8,680 bases of DNA, from positions 1-8,680 of the forward strand of contig JBHEOL010000357.1 in the NCBI GenBank assembly GCA_046261635.1, written 5' to 3'. Within the stretch, counting starts at the first letter, position 1, and every line of letters begins with the position of its first letter. This document shows, one piece after another, positions 1 to 6,870 of this stretch. The translations under genes and the position numbers were made by a program. This DNA is from JBHEPS01 sp046261635. Its GTDB lineage: Bacteria; Acidobacteriota; Thermoanaerobaculia; Gp7-AA8. Under the pieces are notes generated by a model. That model did not search any database, was not told the DNA's origin, and saw only the letters and a list, made by a program, of their open reading frames with translations.

Positions 1-47
1 GGAAAGTCGCTCCACGGATCGTAGAATGCGCGTGAGGATTCGCGAGT

Positions 48-69
48 GGCGGAGGCTTCAGCCTCCGCC
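48..69. repeat. Perfect 9-bp hairpin (REP-like palindrome, copy 1)
   Basis: Arms GGCGGAGGC (48-56) and GCCTCCGCC (61-69) pair perfectly around a TTCA loop (57-60). The left edge reads GTGGC (47-51 overlaps the arm), and the right edge reads GCCTC rather than GCCAC. There is no T-run on either side, so an intrinsic terminator is unlikely, although it lies downstream of the minus-strand rhodanese gene. The outer GTGGC edge is shared with the hairpins at 8141-8205. I infer membership of the same dispersed palindrome family. Confidence 0.65.
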
Positions 70-77
70 TCCGTAGA

Positions 78-94
78 GGGTCACATCTTCGTTA
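78..94 (-). repeat. Inverted copy of the TAACGTAGATGTGACCC motif
   Basis: Positions 78-94 read GGGTCACATCTTCGTTA. This is the reverse complement of the 17-bp motif at 154-170 with a single mismatch, and of 124-140 with two. The 29 bases between it and the first direct copy hold no gene. The arrangement resembles a pair of terminal inverted repeats left by a small mobile element, or a two-site operator. No transposase lies within the window. Confidence 0.6.
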
Positions 95-125
95 TTCGAC
101 GCGCCCGCTGCGGACTGGCCGAACA

Positions 126-185
126 ACGTAGATGTGACCCCGTTAGAGACGGCTAACGTAGATGTGACCCCATTAGAGACGGCTA
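126..185. repeat. 30-bp tandem direct repeat, two copies
   Basis: Units 126-155 and 156-185 are identical except for one base (G142 versus A172). Each starts ACGTAGATGTGACCC and ends AGAGACGGCTA. The final CTA of the second unit (183-185) is the complement of the TAG stop codon of the minus-strand rhodanese gene, so the repeat reaches into that gene's end. A 17-bp part is also present inverted at 78-94. The near identity indicates a recent duplication or selection on sequence. I do not recognise the element. Confidence 0.8.
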
Positions 186-614
186 GCGTCCCTTCGCGAC
201 CGGGAGTCCGCGCTTCTGCCAGGCCACCATGCCGCCTTCCACGTGCTGCAGCCGCGTATAGCCGCGGGCTGCCAGGAGCCGCTGGGCTTTTGCGCTCCGG
301 TTGTCGGTGCGGCAGACCAGGACGATCTCTCGGTCCCTGGCGACATCCTCGAGGTCGGCCACGACCGAGCCGAGAGGGGCGAGTCGCGCCCCGTCGATTC
401 GCACCGCGTCGAACTCGTGAGGCTCGCGAACATCGACGACGAGCGGTTTCTCGTCCTCAGCCTTCAACCGCTGGTGAAGAGCCTCGGCCGTGATCCTGGC
501 CGTTCTCGGGTCTTCCGGGATTTCACCGCCGGTTCCACTCGCCGGGCCGCAGGCAACGATCGTGAAAATGAGTGCAACGAACACTCCCGGGAGGCGCTTG
601 TGTGGTCTCGGCAT
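183..614 (-). CDS. Rhodanese-like domain lipoprotein
   Basis: This 143-residue protein carries a single rhodanese (sulfurtransferase) domain behind a lipoprotein signal. Residues 1-21 are a basic start plus hydrophobic stretch ending in the lipobox I-V-A-C, so Cys22 would be lipidated and the protein anchored facing the periplasm. The domain covers about 38-140. It has the family's VVDVREPHEF segment (59-68), the active-site loop C101-R-T-D-N-R-S107 with the persulfide-forming cysteine, and the late VEGGMVAWQKRGLPV segment (125-139). The ATG at 614 has GGAG seven bases upstream. Rhodaneses of this single-domain GlpE/PspE type move sulfane sulfur to thiols or cyanide; the physiological acceptor cannot be told from sequence. 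It lies downstream of isocitrate dehydrogenase but beyond a strong terminator, so it is probably a separate unit. The stop codon lies in a duplicated repeat. Confidence 0.92.
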   Translation of the reverse strand: MPRPHKRLPGVFVALIFTIVACGPASGTGGEIPEDPRTARITAEALHQRLKAEDEKPLVVDVREPHEFDAVRIDGARLAPLGSVVADLEDVARDREIVLVCRTDNRSAKAQRLLAARGYTRLQHVEGGMVAWQKRGLPVAKGR

Positions 615-676
615 GGTCTCCGCTCAGAACTGCATGTGAAGCGCGGGCCATTCCGAATCCGCACACACAGGCCGCC

Positions 677-727
677 AAAAACGCGATGCCGGAGGCGGCC
701 GCGTCGCGACGCTCGCCCCCGGCATCG
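677..727 (-). terminator. Intrinsic terminator of isocitrate dehydrogenase gene
   Basis: On the minus strand, 14 bases after the isocitrate dehydrogenase stop codon, CGATGCCGG (727-719) pairs with CCGGCATCG (692-684), a perfect 9-bp stem. The 26-base interior contains the self-complementary GCGTCGCGACGC (701-712) and GGCG/CGCC pairs, so the hairpin extends inward. Two bases further on is a run of five U (681-677). The plus strand has no matching U-run, so termination is one-directional and should separate this gene from the rhodanese gene. Confidence 0.82.
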
Positions 728-741
728 ATGATCCGTCTGCT

Positions 742-3012
742 CTACGCCCGAACTTTTTCCCGGGACTCCGACCTCTCCGCAGCGCGCGATCCCGCGCCGT
801 CGATGATGGCGTTCAGCGTCGGGCTCGGACGCATCGCCTTCGAGGTCTTCTCAGGATCAGGGTGATAGTACCCGCCGATGTCGACAGGGTTCCCCTGCGC
901 CGCCAGCAGCTCTTCGTTGATCTTCGCCTCGTTCTCGGCCAGCTTCTTGGCGATCCCTGCGAACTTCGAGCTCAGCTCCGCATCCTTCGACTGAGCGGCG
1001 AGCGCCTCGGCCCAGTAAAGCGCGAGATAGAAGTGGCTTCCGCGGTTGTCGATCTGGCCGACCTTCCGCGCGGGCGACTTGTTGTTGTCGAGGAACTTCG
1101 CGATCGCCTGGTCGAGCGTATCGGCCAGGAGCTGGGCCTTGTCGTTCCCGAAAGCGCCGGCCAGGTGCTCGAGCGACGCGGCCAGGGCCGAGAACTCTCC
1201 GAGCGAGTCCCAGCGGAGGTACCCCTCCTTGACGAACTGCTGGACATGCTTTGGAGCCGAACCGCCGGCGCCGGTTTCGAACAGCCCCCCTCCAGCGAGC
1301 AGCGGCACGATCGAGAGCATCTTCGCGCTCGTACCGATCTCGAGGATCGGGAAGAGATCCGTCAGGTAGTCGCGCAGAACGTTGCCGGTGACCGAGATCG
1401 TGTCGAGTCCCCTCCGGATCCTGTCCAGCGAATAACGCATCGCCTGGACGGGAGCCATGATCCTGATCTCGAGCCCGTCGGTATCGCTGTCGCGGAGGTA
1501 CCGCACGACCTTCGTGATGATGTTCACGTCGTGCGCGCGGTTGCTGTCGAGCCAGAAGACGGCCGGAGCGCCGGTGGCTCGCGCGCGCCTGACGCCGAGC
1601 TTGACCCAGTCCTGCACGGCGATATCCCTGGTCCTCGACATCCGCCAGACGTCTCCCGCCTCGACCTTGTGCTCCATGAGCACGTTTCCGTTCGATCCGA
1701 CGACGCGAACGAGTCCGTCGAACGGAATCTCGAAGGTCGTGGGGTGGGATCCGTACTCTTCCGCCTTCTGCGCCATGAGGCCGACGTTCGGAACCGATCC
1801 CATGGTCGCCGGGTTGAGATTCCCCCGCCGCTTGCAGTTCTCGATGATCTCCGCGTATATCGTCGAGTAGCAGCGGTCGGGAATCACGGCCTTCGTGTCC
1901 TGCAGCTTCCCTTCGGCGTTCCACATCCTTCCCGAGTCGCGAACGACGACCGGCATCGAGGCATCGACGATGATGTCGTTCGGAGCGTGAAGGTTCGTGA
2001 TCCCCTTGTCGGAGTCGACCATCGCCAGCGCCGGTCGGTCCGCATAGGCCGCCTCGAGGTCAGCCTCGATCTCCGCGCGCTTCGCCTCGGGGAGTGACTG
2101 AATCTTCTTGTACAGATCGCCCAGCCCAAGGTTCGGATTCACGCCCGCTTCCGCGAGCGCAGCGGCGTGCTTCTCGAATACGTCCTTGAAAAAGACCGTC
2201 ACGGCATGTCCGAACAGGATCGGATCGGACACCTTCATCATCGTTGCCTTGAGGTGCAGCGAGAGCAGCAGTCCCTTCCTCTTCGCGTCTTCGATCTCCT
2301 CTTCATAGAAGCGCCGGAGGGCCTTCGCGCTCATGAACGTCGCGTCGAGAATCTCGCCCGGACTGGCATTCAGCCCCTCTTTCAGAACCACGCTCTTCCC
2401 GTCCTTGCCGAGAAGCTCGATCGAGAAAGCGCCACCGGACTCCACGATGATCGACTGTTCGTTCCCGTAGAAATCACCGTCGCTCATGTACGCGACCTCG
2501 GTCTTCGAATCGGGACTCCAGGCGCCCAGCTTGTGCGGGTTCTTCTTCGAGAAGTTCTTGACCGCCAGCGGAGCCCGACGATCCGAGTTCCCCTCCCGCA
2601 GCACCGGGTTCACCGCGCTGCCGAGCACCTTCGCATAGCGCGCCTGGATCTCTTTCTCGGCATCGTTCGTCACCTGCTCGGGGTAATCGGGGACGTCGTA
2701 TCCCTGCTCCTTCAGCTCGCGGATCGCCTCCTTGAGCTGAGGGACCGAGGCGCTGATGTTCGGCAGCTTGACGATGTTCGCTTCCGGCGAATGCGTCAGA
2801 TCGCCGAGATATGCCAGCTCGTCGGGGATCTTCTGGCCTTCCGTCAGCTTCTCCGGAAAGGCGACGAGAATCCGGCCCGAGAGAGAGATGTCGCGAGTTT
2901 CCACGGAGACGCCGGTTCCGCTCGTGAACGCCTGAACGATCGGTAGCAACGAGTATGTTGCCAGGGCCGGCGCTTCGTCGATTTGGGTCCAGATGATCTT
3001 CTTGTCGCTCAT
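742..3012 (-). CDS. icd: Isocitrate dehydrogenase, NADP-dependent, monomeric type
   Basis: This 756-residue protein belongs to the monomeric isocitrate dehydrogenase family (IDH-II, usually about 740 residues), which is unrelated in fold size to the common 45-kDa dimeric enzyme. It oxidises isocitrate to 2-oxoglutarate and CO2 in the cytoplasmic TCA cycle, making NADPH and needing Mg2+ or Mn2+. The ligand residues I recall from the Azotobacter vinelandii enzyme are present at the same numbers. For substrate and metal these are Ser132, Asn135, Arg139 and Arg145 (within NPVLREGNSDRRAP), Lys255, Asp350, Tyr420, Arg547, Asp548 and Asp552. For NADP they are His589, Arg600 and Arg649. The match is collinear, so the enzyme should be intact and active. 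The ATG at 3012 has an AGGGAG ribosome binding site just upstream. The last 15 or so residues form a charged tail past the usual end. The gene follows a ferredoxin gene on the same strand after 193 bases and ends at a strong terminator. Confidence 0.97.
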   Translation of the reverse strand: MSDKKIIWTQIDEAPALATYSLLPIVQAFTSGTGVSVETRDISLSGRILVAFPEKLTEGQKIPDELAYLGDLTHSPEANIVKLPNISASVPQLKEAIRELKEQGYDVPDYPEQVTNDAEKEIQARYAKVLGSAVNPVLREGNSDRRAPLAVKNFSKKNPHKLGAWSPDSKTEVAYMSDGDFYGNEQSIIVESGGAFSIELLGKDGKSVVLKEGLNASPGEILDATFMSAKALRRFYEEEIEDAKRKGLLLSLHLKATMMKVSDPILFGHAVTVFFKDVFEKHAAALAEAGVNPNLGLGDLYKKIQSLPEAKRAEIEADLEAAYADRPALAMVDSDKGITNLHAPNDIIVDASMPVVVRDSGRMWNAEGKLQDTKAVIPDRCYSTIYAEIIENCKRRGNLNPATMGSVPNVGLMAQKAEEYGSHPTTFEIPFDGLVRVVGSNGNVLMEHKVEAGDVWRMSRTRDIAVQDWVKLGVRRARATGAPAVFWLDSNRAHDVNIITKVVRYLRDSDTDGLEIRIMAPVQAMRYSLDRIRRGLDTISVTGNVLRDYLTDLFPILEIGTSAKMLSIVPLLAGGGLFETGAGGSAPKHVQQFVKEGYLRWDSLGEFSALAASLEHLAGAFGNDKAQLLADTLDQAIAKFLDNNKSPARKVGQIDNRGSHFYLALYWAEALAAQSKDAELSSKFAGIAKKLAENEAKINEELLAAQGNPVDIGGYYHPDPEKTSKAMRPSPTLNAIIDGAGSRAAERSESREKVRA

Positions 3013-3037
3013 GTCTCTCCCTTATGGTTTCTTTCGG

Positions 3038-3063
3038 GGCGTCGCGGGCGCCGGCGTCGCGGG
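3038..3063. repeat. Direct repeat GGCGTCGCGGG upstream of icd
   Basis: The 11-mer GGCGTCGCGGG occurs at 3038-3048 and again at 3053-3063, a 15-bp period, 26 bases upstream of the icd start codon. In a GC-rich leader this can arise by chance or slippage; a regulator-binding role is only a possibility. No clear -35/-10 pair is visible nearby. Confidence 0.35.
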
Positions 3064-3134
3064 TCCGGGCGGAGGCGGTCAGGCTGCACGGGTGGATGCC
3101 GGGCGCGGGATCCATTCTCGCGCAATCTGACCCC

Positions 3135-3181
3135 GGCTCCAATGGAACCACCTGGAGCCCGGCCGGCAGGGCCAGCCGGCC
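3135..3181. repeat. Two adjacent hairpins between ferredoxin and icd
   Basis: GGCTCCA (3135-3141) pairs with TGGAGCC (3153-3159), and the 11-base loop contains a small TGG/CCA inner match. GGCCGGC (3161-3167) pairs with GCCGGCC (3175-3181) around a 7-base loop. Both lie within 70 bases downstream of the minus-strand ferredoxin stop. There is no U-run, so they could be a weak or Rho-assisted terminator, an RNA-stabilising 3' structure, or a barrier that lowers icd read-through. They lack the GTGGC edge of the hairpins near 48 and 8150. Confidence 0.4.
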
Positions 3182-3205
3182 CGGAGGGATCGAGCGGCAA
3201 GCTCG

Positions 3206-3460
3206 TCAGGCTGCGAAGTATGCTGCGTTGATCTCGATGAACTGCTGCTTGTCGGCCGGAACCTCGTCCTCGGGGAAGATCGCATCCGAGGTACAGGCGT
3301 CGACGCACGCGCCGCAGTCGAGGCACTCGCTCGGGTCGATGTAGAGCTGAGTCACGGTCTCGTACGCCCCCTCGTTGGCCAGCGGACGAATCGATTCGTT
3401 CGGGCACGCATCGAGGCAGAGCCCGTCCTTGATGCAGTTGTCGGTGATTACGTAAGCCAT
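3206..3460 (-). CDS. Ferredoxin, two-cluster type with Asp in place of one Cys
   Basis: This is an 84-residue bacterial ferredoxin, a soluble cytoplasmic electron carrier. It starts at the ATG at 3460 with AGGAG seven bases upstream; longer frames reaching 3535 lack both this site and homology. The first motif is C9-x2-D12-x2-C15-x3-C19-P, with aspartate where a standard cluster has its second cysteine. The second motif is C46-x2-C49-x2-C52-x3-C56, followed by TSD rather than the usual P-x-D. By family logic C9, D12, C15 and C56 hold one cluster, and C19, C46, C49 and C52 the other. The C-terminal segment PEDEVPADKQQFIEINAAYF (63-82) resembles that of the 7-Fe FdxA group. Pyrococcus furiosus ferredoxin has the same C-x2-D-x2-C pattern and can hold either a [4Fe-4S] cluster with an Asp ligand or a [3Fe-4S] cluster. 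The redox partner is unknown. It lies upstream of icd on the same strand and may be partly co-transcribed with it. Confidence 0.93.
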   Translation of the reverse strand: MAYVITDNCIKDGLCLDACPNESIRPLANEGAYETVTQLYIDPSECLDCGACVDACTSDAIFPEDEVPADKQQFIEINAAYFAA

Positions 3461-3713
3461 TCCCTGTCTCCTGATCGGTCGATTTCGCCCTGATGCTACC
3501 GGCCACCGGCAGACTTTCATGGTTGACGCCATCACGGGCCGATATGACGCGGGTCACAACGCGAAGTGGGAAACGAGCGCGACCGCTCGCCGGACTCAAG
3601 ATCCCGTCATTCCCGCGGCTCCGGACTTTTCGGAAGTAGAATCTCCCTGAGTCGGACAAACTTTCAGGAACAGGGGCGGAGCGCTGAACGAATTCAACGG
3701 GTGCAACGGGTCG
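3461..3713. other. Divergent intergenic region, ferredoxin / diguanylate cyclase
   Basis: These 253 bases separate the minus-strand ferredoxin gene from the plus-strand sensor gene and must hold both promoters. I see a possible plus-strand -10, TAGAAT (3637-3642), without a good -35. There is a 6-bp perfect hairpin, CGAGCG/CGCTCG with loop CGAC (3574-3589), and a tandem CAACGGGT pair (3695-3702 and 3704-3711) immediately before the ATG at 3714. No convincing sigma-70 or sigma-54 pair was found for either gene, and no ORF here has coding character. Confidence 0.5.
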
Positions 3714-6700
3714 ATGACAGGGGAAGCGCTAGGTGAGCAACCCGGGCCGTCGGGAGGCGTGAAGCAGCCGAGCTTCCCGGGCCTCCCGATTCGTCTCTGC
3801 TGCGCGTTCCTCCTGGTGGTCACCCTCTGGCCCACCTCCAGCTCGGGGCAGGCGACCGACCTTCGCGATCCGAGGCAGGCGCTCACGCAGTACAAGATCG
3901 ACGGTTGGCAGACCGAGCAGGGCCTCCCTCTGAACACGGTCCAGTCTCTCCTGCAGACCCGGGACGGCTATCTCTGGGTCGGAACCGGCGGGGGACTCGC
4001 CCGGTTCGACGGCGTTCGTTTCACCACCTTCGAACCGAGTCGGGTTCCCGAGCTCGTCTCCCTTCCCATCTTCGGCCTGATGGAAGATTCGAAAGGGGCG
4101 CTCTGGATCGGACACTCTGCCGGCGCCGTGGTCTACCGGAACGGAGCCTTTGAGCGCGCATTCGGCCGGGAGGTGACCGATCGCCGCGTCTGGTCGTTCG
4201 CCGAGGCATCCGACGGAACCCTCTGGATCGGGACGGAGAGTGGCCTCGTCCACTGGGACGGCGGGGTGAAGCGGATCTACCGGACCGAGGACGGTCTCCC
4301 CACCAACCGGCTGCGCTCGATTGCATTCGATCGCGACGGCACGCTGTGGATCGGAACCACGGGCGGCGGACTGGTGTCGATGCGTGGCGACCGATTCGAG
4401 GTCATGGATCCGACGACGGGATTCCCCCACGCCGAGGTCCGTTGGGTTCTCCCCGACCCGGAGGGAGGCGTCTGGGCAGCGACGGCCGGGAGTGGGCTGG
4501 TTCGCGTCCAGGGGGGACAGCTCCGGACCTACACCGTCGCGGATGGCCTCCCGACGGATCAGCTCACGGCGCTCGCGCGCGACGCTCAGGGCTCGCTCTG
4601 GATCGGAACGTGGGGAGCCGGGATCGCGCGCATGCGCGATGGGCGAATCACCTCCATTTCGACCGAAGGTGGACTCGCGGGCGGGCAGATCTGGTCCGTT
4701 CACGCCGATCGGGAAGGAAGCGTCTGGGTCGGCACCTGGGTCGGAGGACTGAACCGGCTTCGCAACCGCGATTTCGTCGTCCTCGGTGCGCCCGAGGGGC
4801 TCTCCGGCGACAACGTCCGATCCGTGCTTCATGCGAAGAACGGCGTGACGTGGGTGACCACCGCGGGCGGCGGCCTGAACCGGCTCGAGAATGGGGTGAT
4901 CACGGCGATCACGACGGCGGACGGTCTTCCGAGCGACGAGGCGTCCTGCCTCTACGAGGACCGCGACGGGGCGATCTGGGTCGGCTCCTACACCGGAGGC
5001 GCTGCGCGGCTCGAGGACGGCAAGATCGAAACCTGGGGCGTCGACCGCGGGCTCCCTCACGTCGATGTCCGCGTGATGTACCGCGACCGTGCGGGAACGT
5101 TCTGGGCAGGGACGGTCGCCGGTCTCGCGCGATTCAACGGCGAGCGATTCGAGAAGGTCGAGGACCCCGGGGCGCCGCCCGAAGGAGTGGTCGCTATTCT
5201 CGAGGACCGCACGGGCAACCTCTGGTTCGGCACTTCGGGCGAGGGACTGGTCCGCTACCGCGACGGCGTGTACCAGACCCTGACGCGCGCGGACGGTCTG
5301 GTTTCGAACTGGATCATGTCCCTCCACGAGGATGACCGGGGCAGCCTCTGGATCGGCACGAACGGCGAGGGGATGAACCGCCTCCGGGACGGAAAGATGG
5401 CCGGCATTCGTCCCGCCGACGGATTGTGGGACGGTGTGGTGCAGGTCCTCCTCGAGGATCGGAGCGGCAACCTCTGGATCACGTGCAACCGCGGGTTCTT
5501 CCGCGTGTCGCTCGCCGAGCTCGATGCCTTTGCCGAGGGGACGATTCCCCGGATCAACTCCACCGGATTCGGGCCGGGAGACGCGCTTCGGAGCACGACG
5601 TTTGCTGGCGCGCATCAACCCGCGGGAGCCGTCGATGCTGCCGGTCACCTCTGGCTTCCCAGCTACAGCGGTCTCGTCATCGTCGACCCCGCGCACCTCC
5701 CGGGCTCGGGTGGGCCGCCGGAGGTGCACCTGGAGGAGATCTCGGTGAACGGGGTCGAGGCTCCTCCGGGCGAGGAGATCGTGCTTCCTCCTGGTTCGGC
5801 TCCTCTCTCGATCCGCTACACGGCGGCGACTCTGATCAACGCCGACCGCGTGCGATTCCGCTACCGGATGGAGGGAGCGACGGGCGGGTGGGTCGACGCC
5901 GGCCGAAGCCGCGAGGCGTTCTTCCCTGCCCTTCCCCACGGGAAGTACGTGTTCCACGTGGCCGCATCGGCCGACGGTCAGACCTGGGGCGAGGCGGACA
6001 CGCCGCTGCCGATCACGGTGCGGCCGTATCTCTTCCAGACGCCATGGTTCATCGCGCTCGTGGTGTTGGGGCTTCTGCTCATTACAGCGGGCGTCCTGAG
6101 GCTGCGCACCCGGAACCTCCGCCTGCAGAAGGCCGAGATGGAGCGGCTGGTCGCGGAGAAGACCGAGGAGTTGAAGCTGGCGAATGATTATCTCGCGCGC
6201 CTCTCGTACGTCGATGCGCTGACCGGACTCGCGAACCGCCGCCAGTTCGACCAGGCGCTCGACCAGGAGTGGCGGCGCGCGGCCCGCTTCGGAACCTGGC
6301 TCGCCGTGGTGGTGGCCGACGTCGACCTGTTCAAGCCCTACAACGACACGCTGGGTCATCCCGAAGGAGACCGATGTCTGAAGGCCGTGGCCGAGGTTTT
6401 CCGCAGATCGGGGCGCCGGGCGGGAGACGTGGTGGCGCGCTATGGCGGCGAGGAGTTCGCGCTTCTGATTCCGGGCGCTGACCCGCGGACGGCCAAGGCC
6501 TTCGCCGAAAGCCTGCGGACGGCGTGTGAGGCGCAGGCGATCCCCCATCCGGCCTCCACGGTGGCACCCGTGGTAACCATCAGCCTCGGTGTCGCGACCC
6601 GCATCCCGACCGAGGAGTCGTCGCGGATGCAGCTGATGGCGGACGCCGACGCGGCGCTTTACCGCGCGAAACGGGAGGGGCGGAACCGGGTCGTGCTGGC

Positions 6701-6764
6701 GGACGCTCCTCCGAGCGATCTCGAACAGACCCCGCCGGCTGGCGAGTCGTCGGGCGATGATTGA
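3714..6764 (+). CDS. Membrane diguanylate cyclase with periplasmic double β-propeller sensor
   Basis: This 1016-residue protein senses something outside the cytoplasm and makes the second messenger c-di-GMP inside. A signal or anchor segment (about 26-46) leads into 14 propeller blades, marked by (L/V/I/F)W-x-G-like motifs at 87, 130, 170, 211, 253, 295, 337, 379, 421, 463, 503, 545, 587 and 646, mostly 42 residues apart. That is enough for two seven-bladed propellers. A Y_Y_Y domain (about 690-768), one membrane helix (about 776-796) and a coiled coil (about 798-828) follow. The GGDEF domain (about 828-993) has metal-binding D869 in VADVDLFK, N877-D878, the active loop G-G-E-E-F (911-915), and an inhibitory I-site R902-A-G-D905 exactly five residues before it. 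It should therefore be catalytically competent and feedback inhibited. Homologous double-propeller sensors usually end in a histidine kinase; none is present here. The start is uncertain: the ATG at 3714 has a weak ribosome site, and the GTG at 3759 would give a neater signal peptide but has GGGAGG only one base away. Confidence 0.95.
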   Translation: MTGEALGEQPGPSGGVKQPSFPGLPIRLCCAFLLVVTLWPTSSSGQATDLRDPRQALTQYKIDGWQTEQGLPLNTVQSLLQTRDGYLWVGTGGGLARFDGVRFTTFEPSRVPELVSLPIFGLMEDSKGALWIGHSAGAVVYRNGAFERAFGREVTDRRVWSFAEASDGTLWIGTESGLVHWDGGVKRIYRTEDGLPTNRLRSIAFDRDGTLWIGTTGGGLVSMRGDRFEVMDPTTGFPHAEVRWVLPDPEGGVWAATAGSGLVRVQGGQLRTYTVADGLPTDQLTALARDAQGSLWIGTWGAGIARMRDGRITSISTEGGLAGGQIWSVHADREGSVWVGTWVGGLNRLRNRDFVVLGAPEGLSGDNVRSVLHAKNGVTWVTTAGGGLNRLENGVITAITTADGLPSDEASCLYEDRDGAIWVGSYTGGAARLEDGKIETWGVDRGLPHVDVRVMYRDRAGTFWAGTVAGLARFNGERFEKVEDPGAPPEGVVAILEDRTGNLWFGTSGEGLVRYRDGVYQTLTRADGLVSNWIMSLHEDDRGSLWIGTNGEGMNRLRDGKMAGIRPADGLWDGVVQVLLEDRSGNLWITCNRGFFRVSLAELDAFAEGTIPRINSTGFGPGDALRSTTFAGAHQPAGAVDAAGHLWLPSYSGLVIVDPAHLPGSGGPPEVHLEEISVNGVEAPPGEEIVLPPGSAPLSIRYTAATLINADRVRFRYRMEGATGGWVDAGRSREAFFPALPHGKYVFHVAASADGQTWGEADTPLPITVRPYLFQTPWFIALVVLGLLLITAGVLRLRTRNLRLQKAEMERLVAEKTEELKLANDYLARLSYVDALTGLANRRQFDQALDQEWRRAARFGTWLAVVVADVDLFKPYNDTLGHPEGDRCLKAVAEVFRRSGRRAGDVVARYGGEEFALLIPGADPRTAKAFAESLRTACEAQAIPHPASTVAPVVTISLGVATRIPTEESSRMQLMADADAALYRAKREGRNRVVLADAPPSDLEQTPPAGESSGDD

Positions 6765-6773
6765 GGGGAGTGC

Positions 6774-6849
6774 TGGTAGCGCATACGGGATTTGAACCCG
6801 TGTTACCGCCGTGAGAGGGCGGCGTCCTAGACCCCTAGACGAATGCGCC
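6774..6849 (-). tRNA. tRNA-Glu (anticodon CUC)
   Basis: On the minus strand the sequence starts GGCGCAT and ends ATGCGCT-A-CCA, giving a 7-bp acceptor stem that closes with one G-U pair. The anticodon arm is CCGCC-CT-CTC-AC-GGCGG, with anticodon CTC at 6815-6813, reading GAG (Glu). The T arm is ACGGG-TTCGAAT-CCCGT. All loops are of normal size and the terminal CCA is encoded. The gene is 76 nt long and its 3' end is 9 bases from the stop codon of the convergent diguanylate cyclase gene, leaving no room for separate terminators between them. Confidence 0.97.
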
Positions 6850-6870
6850 ACGATGGAGGCGTGGGACGCG

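Noticed and set aside
862..2097. A 411-codon plus-strand frame opposite icd
   Set aside because: It is a shadow of the icd reading frame with charged, low-complexity content, no ribosome site and no domain.
3523..3548. TTGACG ... TATGAC as a plus-strand promoter for the sensor gene
   Set aside because: The spacer is only 14 bases, too short for sigma-70, and the start codon would be about 165 bases away.
3009..3659. A 216-codon minus-strand frame over the ferredoxin gene and its flanks
   Set aside because: It overlaps the well-supported ferredoxin in another frame and shows no conserved motif.
3729..6851. A 1040-codon open frame antisense to the sensor/cyclase gene, longer than the gene itself
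   Set aside because: The predicted protein is rich in Arg, Pro and Asp with no recognisable domain, and its frame mirrors the codon positions of the real gene. Long antisense frames are expected opposite GC-rich genes. It also runs through the tRNA.
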